Positions 18,384 through 27,410 of a stretch of 38,640 nucleotides of DNA are shown here, piece by piece. This DNA comes from an uncultured Colwellia sp. (lineage in GTDB: Bacteria; Pseudomonadota; Gammaproteobacteria; Enterobacterales; Alteromonadaceae), in contig CAJWZC010000032.1 in assembly GCA_913049915.1 (NCBI GenBank), positions 1-38,640 of the forward strand. The letters run 5' to 3'. Each line of letters opens with the position of its first letter. The stretch's first letter is position 1. A program made the position numbers and the translations under genes. The notes under the pieces were generated by a model, which made no database searches, had not been told where the DNA came from, and saw nothing but the letters and a program-made list of their open reading frames with translations.

Positions 18384-18593
18384 ATGTCTGATACAGTTAC
18401 TGGTAAAGTTAAATTTTTCAACGAAACTAAAGGTTTCGGTTTTATAGAGCAAGAAAATGGTCCTGACGTGTTTGTTCACTTCAGCGCTATCTCTGGAGAC
18501 GGTTTCCGTACTCTAGCTGACGGTCAAGCAGTTACTTTTACTGTAAAACAAGGTCAAAAAGGCCCTGAAGCAGAAAACGTACTAGCTGTATAA
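18384..18593 (+). CDS. Cold-shock protein, CspA family
   Basis: A 69-residue single cold-shock domain that binds single-stranded RNA and DNA and melts mRNA structure, acting as an RNA chaperone. [16 protein letters not shown] carries the RNP1 motif and DVFVHFSAI the RNP2 motif; the end is GPEAENVL. Length and composition are normal for the family. The long leader suggests control by temperature at the RNA level (inference). A terminator follows directly, so it is a single-gene transcript. Family members are numerous in cold-living bacteria, so no specific csp letter is assigned. Confidence 0.96.
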   Translation: MSDTVTGKVKFFNETKGFGFIEQENGPDVFVHFSAISGDGFRTLADGQAVTFTVKQGQKGPEAENVLAV

Positions 18594-18614
18594 GTTTAAC
18601 TTATAAGCTAATCT

Positions 18615-18655
18615 AAAAAAACGAAGTATGAGTTTATATCGTCCTTCGTTTTTTT
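18615..18655 (+). terminator. Terminator after the cold-shock gene
   Basis: AAAAAAACGAAG and CTTCGTTTTTTT pair around a 17-base loop, ending in seven T. Confidence 0.88.
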
Positions 18656-18735
18656 GTGTCTACTATTTAATAAAATAAAAACAGAGAAAAAAGTCAGTTT
18701 AAAATAACTAGTGAATTCAACCTGCGTCAATAACA

Positions 18736-19506
18736 TTATAAACCAAACTTGTAGTGTCCCTTTCTTAGCAATTCAATTACCCAAATAAAACCTGTTAGGC
18801 AAAAGGCTAATGTTAATAAGGCAAAGAATGTTATTTGGCCATTATTAAAACTACCGACAGAGCCCTTACCCAAAAAAGGATAATCCATAAAGTGAAGCAT
18901 AAAGAAGAAATCAACAAAACGTTTATCTTCATTACTATGGCCAACTAACCGACCTGAACTCGCATCTACATAAACACTCGTCTCTAAGTCATCTAAAAAA
19001 TTAATCTGCCAAACAGTATTTTTTTCTTTGAGCATATCAGCAATAGGCGGCTCAAGTATAACTACACTACTGATGTCACCTACTCCTTTATAGCTTGCTT
19101 GCGCTAACTGACTTGCGACATTACTATCAACGATTAACTCTGTTCCTGTATAAGCATCTAACAAGCTGTAATCACTCTTAAAGTGGCTATAAAGTCCTTT
19201 TTCATGGGTTAATAAGTAGTAAGGATGACCTAGTCGCTGTACCAAAGTAACTTCACTCACTGGTACATGACTCATTGCGATAATTAAATTGGGGTTAAGT
19301 AAACGCTGATTATTAATTTCTTGGACTACAACCGCCTGCTTATTATAGTTACCACGGGCTTTATTATGATCCATCAAATTAAAAAACAACCCAGTACCTA
19401 GCCAAATTAATAGTTGTATAAAAACTAATAACGATAACCATTTATGCAATGATTTAACGGTTGAAAACTTAAATAGCTTCGATTTATGCTGATTAACTTG
19501 TCTCAT
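18736..19506 (-). CDS. PepSY-domain membrane protein (second of a tandem pair)
   Basis: A 256-residue protein with a cytoplasmic N-terminus and a first helix (about 24-44) entered by the motif SLHKWLSLL (His21). A PepSY-like domain faces the periplasm (about 55-190; the block DASSGRLVGH is typical). A short membrane-entry segment with FFMLHFMDYPF (His205) and a last helix (about 225-247) follow. It is a paralogue of the gene just upstream (19530-20252), with the same HKW and LHFMDY-like positions. PepSY/PepSY_TM proteins occur with iron or flavin redox systems and with peptidases. The paired histidines could bind haem or metal, but this is inference. Last gene of a three-gene operon. Confidence 0.75.
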   Translation of the reverse strand: MRQVNQHKSKLFKFSTVKSLHKWLSLLVFIQLLIWLGTGLFFNLMDHNKARGNYNKQAVVVQEINNQRLLNPNLIIAMSHVPVSEVTLVQRLGHPYYLLTHEKGLYSHFKSDYSLLDAYTGTELIVDSNVASQLAQASYKGVGDISSVVILEPPIADMLKEKNTVWQINFLDDLETSVYVDASSGRLVGHSNEDKRFVDFFFMLHFMDYPFLGKGSVGSFNNGQITFFALLTLAFCLTGFIWVIELLRKGHYKFGL

Positions 19507-19529
19507 TAGCTATCTCCGTCTTAGCACCT

Positions 19530-20252
19530 TTAATATTTTTCTACTTGGTTTGGTTTAGGACTATAGTGCTTAGGAGTAAGGCGATAATACGTTAGTACTA
19601 AGCCAAATATGCTGCCAATAAAGGCAAGCACAGTAAATAAAAGTAATAACTTATTATCAGCTTCACCATCGATATAATCCATAACATGAAAGACAAACAT
19701 CCAATCAAATATTCGCCAGTAGTTATGTCGCTTCGTTACTAATTGTCCAGAGTTAGCACTAATATAAAAGCTAGGACTGGAAAAATCATCAAAATCAACT
19801 CGCCATACTGGTAAATGTCTACGATTTAATTCACTAGGAGAGTCACCAGTAAGTAACAACACTTTTTCAATATTTACACTGTTATCGTGATAGTTCTCTT
19901 TCGCGATAGAAACCGCTAACTGCTGGCTGATTGGCGATAATTTTTGACCATTAAACGCAGAAATTAGCATTTTGTTTTTATTAAGATTAAAACGATAAAC
20001 TACTTTTTTTAACATAAAGCCAAGTTCGATATTTGATGCCTGTGGGTAGGTTACCAGTAACTCTTTGAAAGAGTACATAACTTGATCTGCGGCTAGGTTT
20101 TTCTGTTTATTAATAACAAGTGTATCTCCATGAATATAGTCAATATCCATTAACACCATATAGGCTCCAGTTATAGACCAGGTTAACAGTTGAAAACCAA
20201 CAAATAACATAAACCATTTGTGATATTTTCGACTTTCTTGATACAAAGGCAT
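19530..20252 (-). CDS. PepSY-domain membrane protein (first of a tandem pair)
   Basis: A 240-residue protein with the same plan as its downstream paralogue. KYHKWFMLFVGFQLLTW (His11) opens the first helix (about 12-34), then comes a periplasmic PepSY-like domain (about 40-180, with SANSGQLVTKRH near its end). FDWMFVFHVMDY (His189) and a final helix (about 201-222) follow. The gap to the upstream C15-like gene is 14 bp and to the downstream paralogue 23 bp, so the three are almost surely co-transcribed. The function of the pair is not known. Conserved histidines at both membrane borders are the only obvious candidate ligands. Confidence 0.75.
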   Translation of the reverse strand: MPLYQESRKYHKWFMLFVGFQLLTWSITGAYMVLMDIDYIHGDTLVINKQKNLAADQVMYSFKELLVTYPQASNIELGFMLKKVVYRFNLNKNKMLISAFNGQKLSPISQQLAVSIAKENYHDNSVNIEKVLLLTGDSPSELNRRHLPVWRVDFDDFSSPSFYISANSGQLVTKRHNYWRIFDWMFVFHVMDYIDGEADNKLLLLFTVLAFIGSIFGLVLTYYRLTPKHYSPKPNQVEKY

Positions 20253-20266
20253 AACAACATCTCCCT

Positions 20267-21457
20267 TTAAATCTCAGCTAATGCTTGTACTAACATCGCT
20301 TCAATTTGGGTAATAATGGCTTGGTTTATTTCAGCATCAAAATGACTAATACGTGGGGTATGAATATGTCCTGTTGGAATTGTTGAACCAAGTCGGTTGC
20401 GCAATACAATACTACGGTAAGAAATTTCGTTCGATAAATAACCCCCACCACCACCTTGTACGGAGACCTTATCTACAAGTTCGGTTATGCTATTACTGGT
20501 AATATATTTGGGGGTACCATTTTCGAGTATAGTTACCCCGCGATTATTATTAATTTTGTAATTACCTTTAGCTTTCATCATCGCTTTATAAGGTAAACTA
20601 AACCGTACGAATTCATCACCTATTAATGGTACTGCCAATAAACTAGGTACTAAAGGATTTGTTTTATTAGCGCCTGTATAGACATTTATATTATCTGGTA
20701 CCGTTGCACTGCGCCTTAAGCCAGGGAAATGTTCTAAATCAAAATCACTTCGGCCCATTGAGAGAGTAGAAATTAAGTCAACGCTATTGAGGGCATAAAA
20801 AGGTGCAAGTAAATTTTCAATTTCACCTTGATCAAAGTCGCTATAACGCACCGGGACCATAACAGTATTAATTTCTGCGGTAATTGTTTTTTTAACCCCA
20901 GCGACCACTGTATGATATTTAATGACAGTACCATCAAGTAATAGCGCGGCTAAACCTGATGGATTAGACTGTTTTAGGTTGCGATCAAGTAAAAAGGGAT
21001 CAAAACCCGTTAAAAATATGCGTTTATCGGTCGATTTTATATAGTCCATATCGCTGTAACCACGAGAGCTTTTTTCAAAAACTTCTAGTAAGCTTTCTAA
21101 CTCGATTTGAGTAAAGCTATTTTGCGTTGATTTAATAAAATAATGAATCGCTAATCTAGTCCAATATAAAGGCCTATCATCTACCATTCCTCCTAATTGG
21201 GCTTGCTGCTTACTATGCTGCCACAGTTCATCGCCCAATTGGTTCATCGCACGTTGCGCTATGGGGAAATCACTAATATTCGACCAACTACGATTAAAAG
21301 TAGACCAATCAAAATAGCTTTTTAACATCGGCATAGCTTGCTGCGCTTTGTCTACACGCTGCTCTTCAATAGTTAGCTTAACTTGCTCGTTAGCATTAAG
21401 GTTTGTTGTGCTTATTATAAGCCACAAAAAAGTAAATATTGGAACAACGTGTTTCAT
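20267..21457 (-). CDS. Secreted pyroglutamyl-peptidase-like (C15 fold) protein with serine at the nucleophile position
   Basis: A 396-residue protein with a signal peptide (about 1-22, cut after LNANA-like NANE). An extra region of about 120 residues comes before a domain resembling pyrrolidone-carboxylate peptidase (C15). The matching blocks, in family order, are RIFLTGFDPF (146-155), NTVMVPVRYSDF (197-208), MGRSDFDLEHF then ATVPDN (234-256), GGGGGYLSNEISYRSI (335-350) and PTGHIHTPRI (361-370). By alignment Glu242 and His366 match the catalytic Glu and His. The catalytic Cys position (family pattern GTxVCN) is Ser342. An insertion of about 60 residues lies between the second and third parts. 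Either an altered peptidase or a binding protein. First gene of an operon with two PepSY proteins. Confidence 0.7.
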   Translation of the reverse strand: MKHVVPIFTFLWLIISTTNLNANEQVKLTIEEQRVDKAQQAMPMLKSYFDWSTFNRSWSNISDFPIAQRAMNQLGDELWQHSKQQAQLGGMVDDRPLYWTRLAIHYFIKSTQNSFTQIELESLLEVFEKSSRGYSDMDYIKSTDKRIFLTGFDPFLLDRNLKQSNPSGLAALLLDGTVIKYHTVVAGVKKTITAEINTVMVPVRYSDFDQGEIENLLAPFYALNSVDLISTLSMGRSDFDLEHFPGLRRSATVPDNINVYTGANKTNPLVPSLLAVPLIGDEFVRFSLPYKAMMKAKGNYKINNNRGVTILENGTPKYITSNSITELVDKVSVQGGGGGYLSNEISYRSIVLRNRLGSTIPTGHIHTPRISHFDAEINQAIITQIEAMLVQALAEI

Positions 21458-21578
21458 GTTAAGCCTTAATTTATTGACGTTTTAATATTTTTATAAATAA
21501 CTTTATTAATACGCCATAATGTTCTTAAACAATATTTAAGTAAACCAGTTATATGACATTAAACAATAGTCATAACAA

Positions 21579-21615
21579 AAAATGACGGTATATTTTTATA
21601 AAACATACCGTCATT
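21579..21615 (-). terminator. Terminator after ribBX
   Basis: AATGACGGTAT pairs with ATACCGTCATT; on the minus strand a run of six T follows the stem. It closes the rib transcript and separates it from the C15/PepSY operon. Confidence 0.88.
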
Positions 21616-21670
21616 CAAAATGTATTTCAAAGCTATTAGCTAATCAGTAAGGAACTAATCAATAAAACAG

Positions 21671-22780
21671 TTAGTCCGCAATATATTCAACTACTTCTAA
21701 ACCAAAACCTGATAGTGAATGGTATTTAGTTTGAGAGCTTAGTAAACGCATTTTACTAACACCTAAATTCGCTAATATTTGTGAGCCTACACCAACATTA
21801 CGAGAACCGACATGACGATTAATTTCTTTTACCGTTTCACCCGCATCAATCTTGGCATACTTTTCTACTAAGTTAATTAATTCATTAGGAGATTCATGCT
21901 TACCAAGTAAGACAAGTACGCCGCCTTCTTTAGCAATCTTTTCCAATGCATTAGCCATTGGCCAAGTCGCCACACTTTCACGTTGGCTAAATAATAAATC
22001 TCTAAAAGTATTTTCTAGATGGACACGTACTAACGTTGGCTGGTCAGCTTTAATTTCACCGTTAGTTAAAGCAAAGTGTGCTTGACCATCAATAGTATCT
22101 TTAAATACAGTTAAATCAAACTCACCAAAGGCAGTTGGTAATTTGCATTGAGAAACGCGTTTAATCGTTGTTTCGGTCGCATTTCTAAATTCAATTAAAT
22201 CAGCAATAGTACCCATTTTAATATCATGCTTTTCTGCGATGATTTCTAAATCAGGACGGCGTGCCATAGTGCCATCTTCATTTAAAATCTCAACAATAAC
22301 AGCAGCTGACTCAAAACCCGCCATACGAGCTAAATCAACACCAGCTTCAGTATGACCGGCACGATTTAATACACCGCCATCTTTAGCAATTAATGGGAAA
22401 ATATGACCTGGTTGTACGATATTAAGATGTGTAGCTGTTTTATTTGCCGCAGCAAGCACTGTCGTTGCACGATCAGCAGCAGAAATACCTGTAGTTACAC
22501 CTGTGGCCGCTTCAATTGATACGGTAAAATTAGTACTAAATTGTGCATCGTTTTTATCGACCATCAAAGGTAACTTTAATGTTTCACATTTTTGACGACT
22601 CATTGGCATACAAATTAAACCACGGCCGTGAGTTGCCATAAAATTAATCGCTGTAGGGGTCACTTTTTCCGCAGCCATAATGAAGTCACCTTCATTTTCT
22701 CTGTCTTCATCATCCATTAAAATAACCATCTTACCTAAGGCGATGTCTGCGATGATTTCTTGTGGGGTATTTAAGTTCAT
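21671..22780 (-). CDS. ribB: RibB-RibX: DHBP synthase fused to a degenerate GTP cyclohydrolase II domain
   Basis: A 369-residue protein. The N-terminal part (1 to about 203) is 3,4-dihydroxy-2-butanone 4-phosphate synthase, which turns ribulose 5-phosphate into a riboflavin precursor. It keeps [10 protein letters not shown] (23-32), [10 protein letters not shown] and [12 protein letters not shown] (139-150). The C-terminal part resembles GTP cyclohydrolase II (RibA) but its three zinc cysteines appear replaced: [20 protein letters not shown] (251-270) has Asn257, Glu268 and Val270 where RibA has Cys. It should therefore not hydrolyse GTP. Such RibB-RibX fusions are known in proteobacteria; a separate ribA is expected elsewhere. 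It follows ribE by 131 bp. ribH and nusB do not follow, unlike in many relatives. Confidence 0.9.
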   Translation of the reverse strand: MNLNTPQEIIADIALGKMVILMDDEDRENEGDFIMAAEKVTPTAINFMATHGRGLICMPMSRQKCETLKLPLMVDKNDAQFSTNFTVSIEAATGVTTGISAADRATTVLAAANKTATHLNIVQPGHIFPLIAKDGGVLNRAGHTEAGVDLARMAGFESAAVIVEILNEDGTMARRPDLEIIAEKHDIKMGTIADLIEFRNATETTIKRVSQCKLPTAFGEFDLTVFKDTIDGQAHFALTNGEIKADQPTLVRVHLENTFRDLLFSQRESVATWPMANALEKIAKEGGVLVLLGKHESPNELINLVEKYAKIDAGETVKEINRHVGSRNVGVGSQILANLGVSKMRLLSSQTKYHSLSGFGLEVVEYIAD

Positions 22781-22911
22781 TTCGGCCTCTTTAATGGCTA
22801 GCGATTTTGTTAGCCTATCTTAACTATTTTTAATTCGTTTATTTTACGAGTTCATAATTAGTATGCACTCATCATCTAATCTCGTACTTATTCTTACTTA
22901 TTTGAAGCAGA

Positions 22912-23598
22912 CTATTTAATAAACCCGGCTTTCATTAACATAGATTCACTAACACTTGATTTTGGAGAATATTCATTATTATCACTTTTAGTCAATAAAC
23001 GCTCTAAGTAACGCGCAATTAAGTCTACTTCGATATTAACTTTACTACCTACTTGATAGTCTGCAAAAATTGTCTCTTTTACCGTGTGTGGCACTATCGT
23101 TAATCTAAACTTACCACTTGAGCCATTTCCAGCCAATGCATTGACCGTTAAGCTAGTACCATCAATAGTCACTGAGCCTTTTTCGGCAATATAATGCGCT
23201 AAATCATCTGGCATACTTAACCAGTACTCCCAGCTATTACCGTTATTATTGATAGCGAGTATTTCACTGACACCATCTACATGTCCTGAAACCATATGTC
23301 CGCCAAAACGGGTACTGGCCAACATTGCTTTTTCTAAGTTTACTTTACTACCAACCTGATAACTTGCAAAACTAGTACGCTGCAGGGTTTCATTGGATAC
23401 ATCTGCGCTATAGCTGCCATTACCTTTAACGTTATCGAAATCAACTACTGTAAGACAAATACCGTTTGTTGCGATCGAGTCACCTAGTTGGACGTCACTC
23501 ATACTCAAGCTATCGGTAGCAATAACTAAACGAGCACCTTGGGTATTAACATTGATAGCTTTTATTGTACCAACAGCTTCGATAATTCCTGTAAACAT
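22912..23598 (-). CDS. ribE: Riboflavin synthase alpha chain
   Basis: A 228-residue enzyme that converts two molecules of 6,7-dimethyl-8-ribityllumazine to riboflavin plus the pyrimidine precursor. It shows the two tandem lumazine-binding barrels of the family. The first starts MFTGIIEAVGTI and contains SIATNGICLTVV. The second follows MVSGHVDGV and contains KGSVTIDGTSLTVN. The N-terminal MFTGI fixes the start. Length is normal. It lies 28 bp after ribD in the same transcript. The gene is called ribC or ribE depending on the species. Confidence 0.96.
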   Translation of the reverse strand: MFTGIIEAVGTIKAINVNTQGARLVIATDSLSMSDVQLGDSIATNGICLTVVDFDNVKGNGSYSADVSNETLQRTSFASYQVGSKVNLEKAMLASTRFGGHMVSGHVDGVSEILAINNNGNSWEYWLSMPDDLAHYIAEKGSVTIDGTSLTVNALAGNGSSGKFRLTIVPHTVKETIFADYQVGSKVNIEVDLIARYLERLLTKSDNNEYSPKSSVSESMLMKAGFIK

Positions 23599-23626
23599 AG
23601 AGTTCTCAATTTGATTTTATGTGTGT

Positions 23627-24868
23627 TTATTTATTCGATATTAGTTGGCTAGTAATACGAATATCTTTACCAACCATACGAATGTCATTAATGATTAATG
23701 CCTTGGCCTGATTCAGCTTTGATATAGCGGGCATTTCAACTAAACTTTTACCATCACCACCTATTAATTTGGGCGCTTGATAAAGGACAAGTTCATTAAC
23801 TAAATCTTGCTCAATAAAGGCACCCGTTAATTGTGCGCCTGACTCAATTAAAATATCATTAAGCCCTCGCGTAGCAAGATACTCTAGCAACGCCTTTAAA
23901 TTTATTTTCAATTTACCTTGAGAGTTTTTAGCCAAAGGTAATTGTACATGTTTTACGAAATGAGGCCATTTTGGTAAGTTTTCAAGATGTGACTCAACTT
24001 TATTTTTAACTTTACCATTATCTACACCATTAATAAGTAATATTGGCGACTCATGTTCAAATAACGCTAGATCTGGCGTTATTCTGTTTTGACTATCAAT
24101 AACAACACGTAAAGGTTGGCGAACTTCTTCTTCTGGGTAAGTATGTTTTAACTCGCCAAGTTCAGACCAACGAACCGTCATTTTAGCATTATCGAATAGT
24201 ACTGAATCTGCACCGGTAATAATAGCGCAACTTTGAGCACGTAAGCGCTGCACATCTTGTCGCGCTTCGCTTGAGGTGATCCATTGACTTTCACCACTCG
24301 CCATTGCGGTTTTTCCATCAAGGCTGGCCGCTAATTTACAACGTACATAAGGAAGATTATTTATTCTTTGATGAATAAAGCCGACGTTAAGTAACCTTGC
24401 ACTTTGTTCTAACAAACCAGATTGCACTTTGATACCAGATTTTTCTAATAGCGATAAGCCATTACCAGAAACACGTGAGTCAGGGTCAACCATAGCCGCA
24501 ATAACATGGCTAACACCGGCATCAATTAATGCGTTGGCGCAAGGTGGAGTTCGTCCAAAATGGCTACACGGCTCTAAAGTAACGTAAGCGGTAGCACCGA
24601 CAATTAAGTCGGTATTTCTTATTTTCGCTTCCGCTAAAGCATTAACTTCAGCATGCGACTGCCCTGCCTTTTCATGATAACCTTCACCAATAACTTGACC
24701 AATACCTTCTTTATAGCTCACTAATACACAGCCAACACTAGGATTAGGTGAAGTCGTGAAATGTCCTTTTTTAGCTAAATTAATAGCCTGTGACATAAAG
24801 AGATGATCTTGTGCAGTAAACTCTTGACCCGGTAGATTTTTTTTGTGGTTACTCACTTTATATTGCAT
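23627..24868 (-). CDS. ribD: Bifunctional riboflavin deaminase/reductase RibD
   Basis: A 413-residue enzyme for the second and third steps of riboflavin synthesis. The N-terminal deaminase domain has the zinc motifs GQSHAEVNAL (His, Glu) and TLEPCSHFGRTPPC (two Cys). The C-terminal reductase domain begins near LPYVRCKLAASLDGKTAMAS and includes GESQWITS and IESGAQLTGAF. The start at 24868 gives an unusual 24-residue lead before FMSQAINLAKKG. The Met at residue 25 would match the common family start, so the true start may be downstream. The nrdR stop is one base upstream, so the genes are tightly coupled. Confidence 0.95.
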   Translation of the reverse strand: MQYKVSNHKKNLPGQEFTAQDHLFMSQAINLAKKGHFTTSPNPSVGCVLVSYKEGIGQVIGEGYHEKAGQSHAEVNALAEAKIRNTDLIVGATAYVTLEPCSHFGRTPPCANALIDAGVSHVIAAMVDPDSRVSGNGLSLLEKSGIKVQSGLLEQSARLLNVGFIHQRINNLPYVRCKLAASLDGKTAMASGESQWITSSEARQDVQRLRAQSCAIITGADSVLFDNAKMTVRWSELGELKHTYPEEEVRQPLRVVIDSQNRITPDLALFEHESPILLINGVDNGKVKNKVESHLENLPKWPHFVKHVQLPLAKNSQGKLKINLKALLEYLATRGLNDILIESGAQLTGAFIEQDLVNELVLYQAPKLIGGDGKSLVEMPAISKLNQAKALIINDIRMVGKDIRITSQLISNK

Positions 24869-24869
24869 A

Positions 24870-25367
24870 TTACTTAACTACTTTCGTTACTTTGATTTTT
24901 TTGGTCTTACCGCTTTTCTCTTTACCTAAACGGGTTATTTCATCAGCAAATTCACTGATATCTTCAAAAGACAAATAAACGGAGGCAAAACGTAAATAAG
25001 CAACTTTATCTAATTCTTTTAACTGCGCCATAATTAAATCACCTAACATTTCGCTACTGATTTCTCGTTCACCTGTCGCGCGTATTTGAGATTTGAGTTT
25101 ATTAACAGCAAGTTCAATTTGTTCCATACTCACCGGACGTTTTTCTAAAGCGCGTGTTAGTCCACTCAGCATTTTATCTTCATTAAAAGGCTCTCTACTG
25201 CCATCTCGTTTGATAATACGTGGCATAAGTAGTTCTGCACTTTCAAAGGTAGTATAACGTTCATGACAAGCTAAACATTCACGACGTCGTCGTACTTGAT
25301 GACCATCAGAAACTAAACGTGAGTCGATGACTTTAGTGTCATTTGCTGAACAGAATGGACAATACAT
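24870..25367 (-). CDS. nrdR: Transcriptional repressor NrdR
   Basis: A 165-residue repressor of ribonucleotide reductase genes that senses ATP and dATP. The N-terminal zinc ribbon has [10 protein letters not shown] and [14 protein letters not shown], with two CxxC pairs. An ATP-cone domain (about 49-139) contains [11 protein letters not shown] and [14 protein letters not shown] lysine-rich C-terminal tail (about 148-165) follows. It is placed directly before ribD, as in E. coli and many other gammaproteobacteria. A terminator separates it from glyA upstream, so its promoter should lie in 25368-25402. Confidence 0.97.
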   Translation of the reverse strand: MYCPFCSANDTKVIDSRLVSDGHQVRRRRECLACHERYTTFESAELLMPRIIKRDGSREPFNEDKMLSGLTRALEKRPVSMEQIELAVNKLKSQIRATGEREISSEMLGDLIMAQLKELDKVAYLRFASVYLSFEDISEFADEITRLGKEKSGKTKKIKVTKVVK

Positions 25368-25402
25368 GCTTTACCTACGGTAATGAAGGGTAGTTTACGG
25401 AC

Positions 25403-25433
25403 AAAAAAAATGGCCGCTCAAGGCGACCATTTT
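25403..25433 (-). terminator. Terminator downstream of glyA
   Basis: AAAATGG-CGC arms pair with one mismatch around a short loop, and a run of eight T follows on the minus strand. It lies about 205 bp after the glyA stop, just before nrdR. Confidence 0.82.
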
Positions 25434-25467
25434 AATATAAAACAAGTAATTAAGCTAAGGAAAGTAG

Positions 25468-25492
25468 ATTCCCGATAAGAAACTTCGGGAAT
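25468..25492. repeat. Small palindrome resembling dispersed REP-type repeats
   Basis: ATTCCCGA and TCGGGAAT flank a nine-base loop. The surrounding AGATTCCCG...CGGGAATGACG has the look of the GTCATTCCCG-type repeats dispersed through many proteobacterial genomes. Only one copy is seen in this window, so its repeat nature is not proved here. Confidence 0.4.
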
Positions 25493-25639
25493 GACGCTAA
25501 TTCCTCTATCAACTGATTCAGACAAGTAGGTATTTAACTTTAAGCTGTGCTATTCAATTTAAAGAAAAAAGCACGTCGTTGACGCTAGTCAATGAATACT
25601 GCTGGGCATAAAGTCAGCTTGACAGCGACAAGTTAATAG

Positions 25640-26899
25640 CTACTTTTGGTATACTGGGAAGTTATCACATAGCGTTTTAACTTGACCTTGGACACGCGTA
25701 ATCACATCTTCATTATTGATGTCATCAAGGATGTCACAAATCCAGCCAGTTAAGGCATTTGTTTCTTCAATACCAAAACCACGACGAGTAATCGCTGGCG
25801 TACCTAAACGCAAACCTGATGTAACAAAAGGAGACCGTGGATCGTTTGGTACTGAGTTTTTGTTCACTGTGATGTGTGCTTTACCTAAAGCGGCATCAGC
25901 ATCTTTACCGGTAATATCTTTATCAATTAAGTCAAGTAACAATAAGTGGTTTTCAGTACCGTTAGATACAACTTTATAACCACGTTCTTGTAATACTACC
26001 ACCATCGCTTTAGCGTTATCTAAAACAGCTTGTTGGTAAACTTTAAACTCTGGCTCTAATGCTTCTTTAAATGCTACTGCTTTAGCAGCAATAATGTGCA
26101 TTAATGGGCCACCCTGACCACCTGGAAAAACTGCACTGTTAAGTTTTTTATAAATAGCTTCGTCATCACAAGCAGAAACAATTAAACCGCCACGTGGACC
26201 CGCTAATGTTTTGTGCGTAGTTGTTGTAACTACATGCGCGTGCGGTAATGGGCTTGGGTAAAGACCTGCAGCAATTAAACCAGCAACGTGAGCCATATCA
26301 ACGAAGAAGATAGCGTCAATTTTATCAGCAATCGTACGCATACGTGCCCAGTCAACAACACCTGAGAATGCTGAGAAACCGCCAATAATCATTTCTGGTC
26401 TGTGTTCTAAAGCTAAGCGCTCTAATTCTTCATAATTAATATCGCCTGTTTCCGGGTGAAGACCATATTGGAACGCTTCATAAGACTTACCAGAGAAGCT
26501 TACATGTGAGCCATGAGTTAAATGACCACCGTGAGCTAAGCTCATACCTAATATTTTACCGCCCGGTGTAACTAACGCTTGAAAAACAGCAGCATTAGCT
26601 TGTGAACCAGCATGTGGTTGAACGTTAGCATACGTAGCACCAAACAATTCTTTTGCACGGTCAATCGCTAATTGCTCAGCAATATCAACGTACTCACAAC
26701 CACCGTAATAACGCTTACCAGGGTAACCTTCGGCGTATTTGTTAGTCAGTTGAGAACCCTGTGCTTCAAGAACGCGTGGGCTACAGTAGTTTTCAGAAGC
26801 AATTAATTCAATGTGCTCTTCTTGACGAACAACTTCATTACTTATTGCTTGAGCAAGTTCTGGATCAAATTCAGCAATATTCATATCACGAGTAAACAT
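25640..26899 (-). CDS. glyA: Serine hydroxymethyltransferase
   Basis: A 419-residue PLP enzyme that interconverts serine and glycine while loading one-carbon units on tetrahydrofolate. Hallmarks are [48 protein letters not shown] and the PLP-lysine motif [16 protein letters not shown]. The length matches the family. It is a single gene: a terminator lies downstream, and an AT-rich upstream region of about 500 bp must contain its promoter. The link to the rib/nrdR genes is conserved in many relatives but is not an operon here. Confidence 0.98.
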   Translation of the reverse strand: MFTRDMNIAEFDPELAQAISNEVVRQEEHIELIASENYCSPRVLEAQGSQLTNKYAEGYPGKRYYGGCEYVDIAEQLAIDRAKELFGATYANVQPHAGSQANAAVFQALVTPGGKILGMSLAHGGHLTHGSHVSFSGKSYEAFQYGLHPETGDINYEELERLALEHRPEMIIGGFSAFSGVVDWARMRTIADKIDAIFFVDMAHVAGLIAAGLYPSPLPHAHVVTTTTHKTLAGPRGGLIVSACDDEAIYKKLNSAVFPGGQGGPLMHIIAAKAVAFKEALEPEFKVYQQAVLDNAKAMVVVLQERGYKVVSNGTENHLLLLDLIDKDITGKDADAALGKAHITVNKNSVPNDPRSPFVTSGLRLGTPAITRRGFGIEETNALTGWICDILDDINNEDVITRVQGQVKTLCDNFPVYQK

Positions 26900-27297
26900 G
26901 GTTTATTCCTTAAGTATTTCAGCCCAAGGCTGCAAACGGTACCCTAATTATCTACTGAGTAAACTTAACTACATAGTAAGATAATGAAGACATACAAAAA
27001 TTAATGGCAGTATTTTGCCTGATTTTTGCCTATATGTACACGGCAAAAAGGGCTAGCGTTAGTGCATTTTGTACTGTGCTATAGCGTAATTTATTAAGCA
27101 ACAGCACTTAACAGTGTTATAAAATTTTTCATTAAAACAAGTAAACAAACTATAACTAATAAAAAAGCAACTTACAAAGAATATAAAACAAAAAAAAGAT
27201 AGTAAACCGAATAATAGACAGAATAAAGGTGGTATACAAATTATTAGTTTGGCTAATGAATAGTAATACCTATAAATATGAATAGTAAAATATAAAC
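26900..27297. other. Long upstream region of glyA, nothing recognised
   Basis: About 400 very AT-rich bases between the terminator at 27298-27333 and glyA. It should hold the glyA promoter. A GCAAACGG sequence just upstream of glyA is only a partial match to half of a PurR-type site. No reading frame or riboswitch was seen. Confidence 0.45.
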
Positions 27298-27333
27298 AAA
27301 AACGGCATCACCATAAGTCTAGATGCCGTTTTT
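27298..27333 (-). terminator. Terminator after the sigma factor/membrane protein genes
   Basis: AAAAACGGCATC pairs perfectly with GATGCCGTTTTT around a 12-base loop, with T-runs on both strands. Confidence 0.92.
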
Positions 27334-27410
27334 ATATATATAGCGTTTATAGCTTTATTTTAAAGTAGAAATTAGCTTTATTTGCTAGCACGAACTAGAC
27401 CATTGATAGA

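Noticed and set aside
18218-18447. Two overlapping open frames (67 and 70 codons) on opposite strands in the cold-shock leader
   Set aside because: Neither has a recognisable domain. The plus-strand one runs into the cold-shock gene in another frame, and the region fits an untranslated leader better.
20267-21457. Calling this gene a standard pyroglutamyl peptidase (pcp)
   Set aside because: It has a signal peptide, a long N-terminal region, an insertion, and Ser at the catalytic Cys position, so normal activity cannot be assumed.
26900-27000. A PurR operator upstream of glyA
   Set aside because: Only about half of the palindrome is matched, and no symmetric partner half is present.
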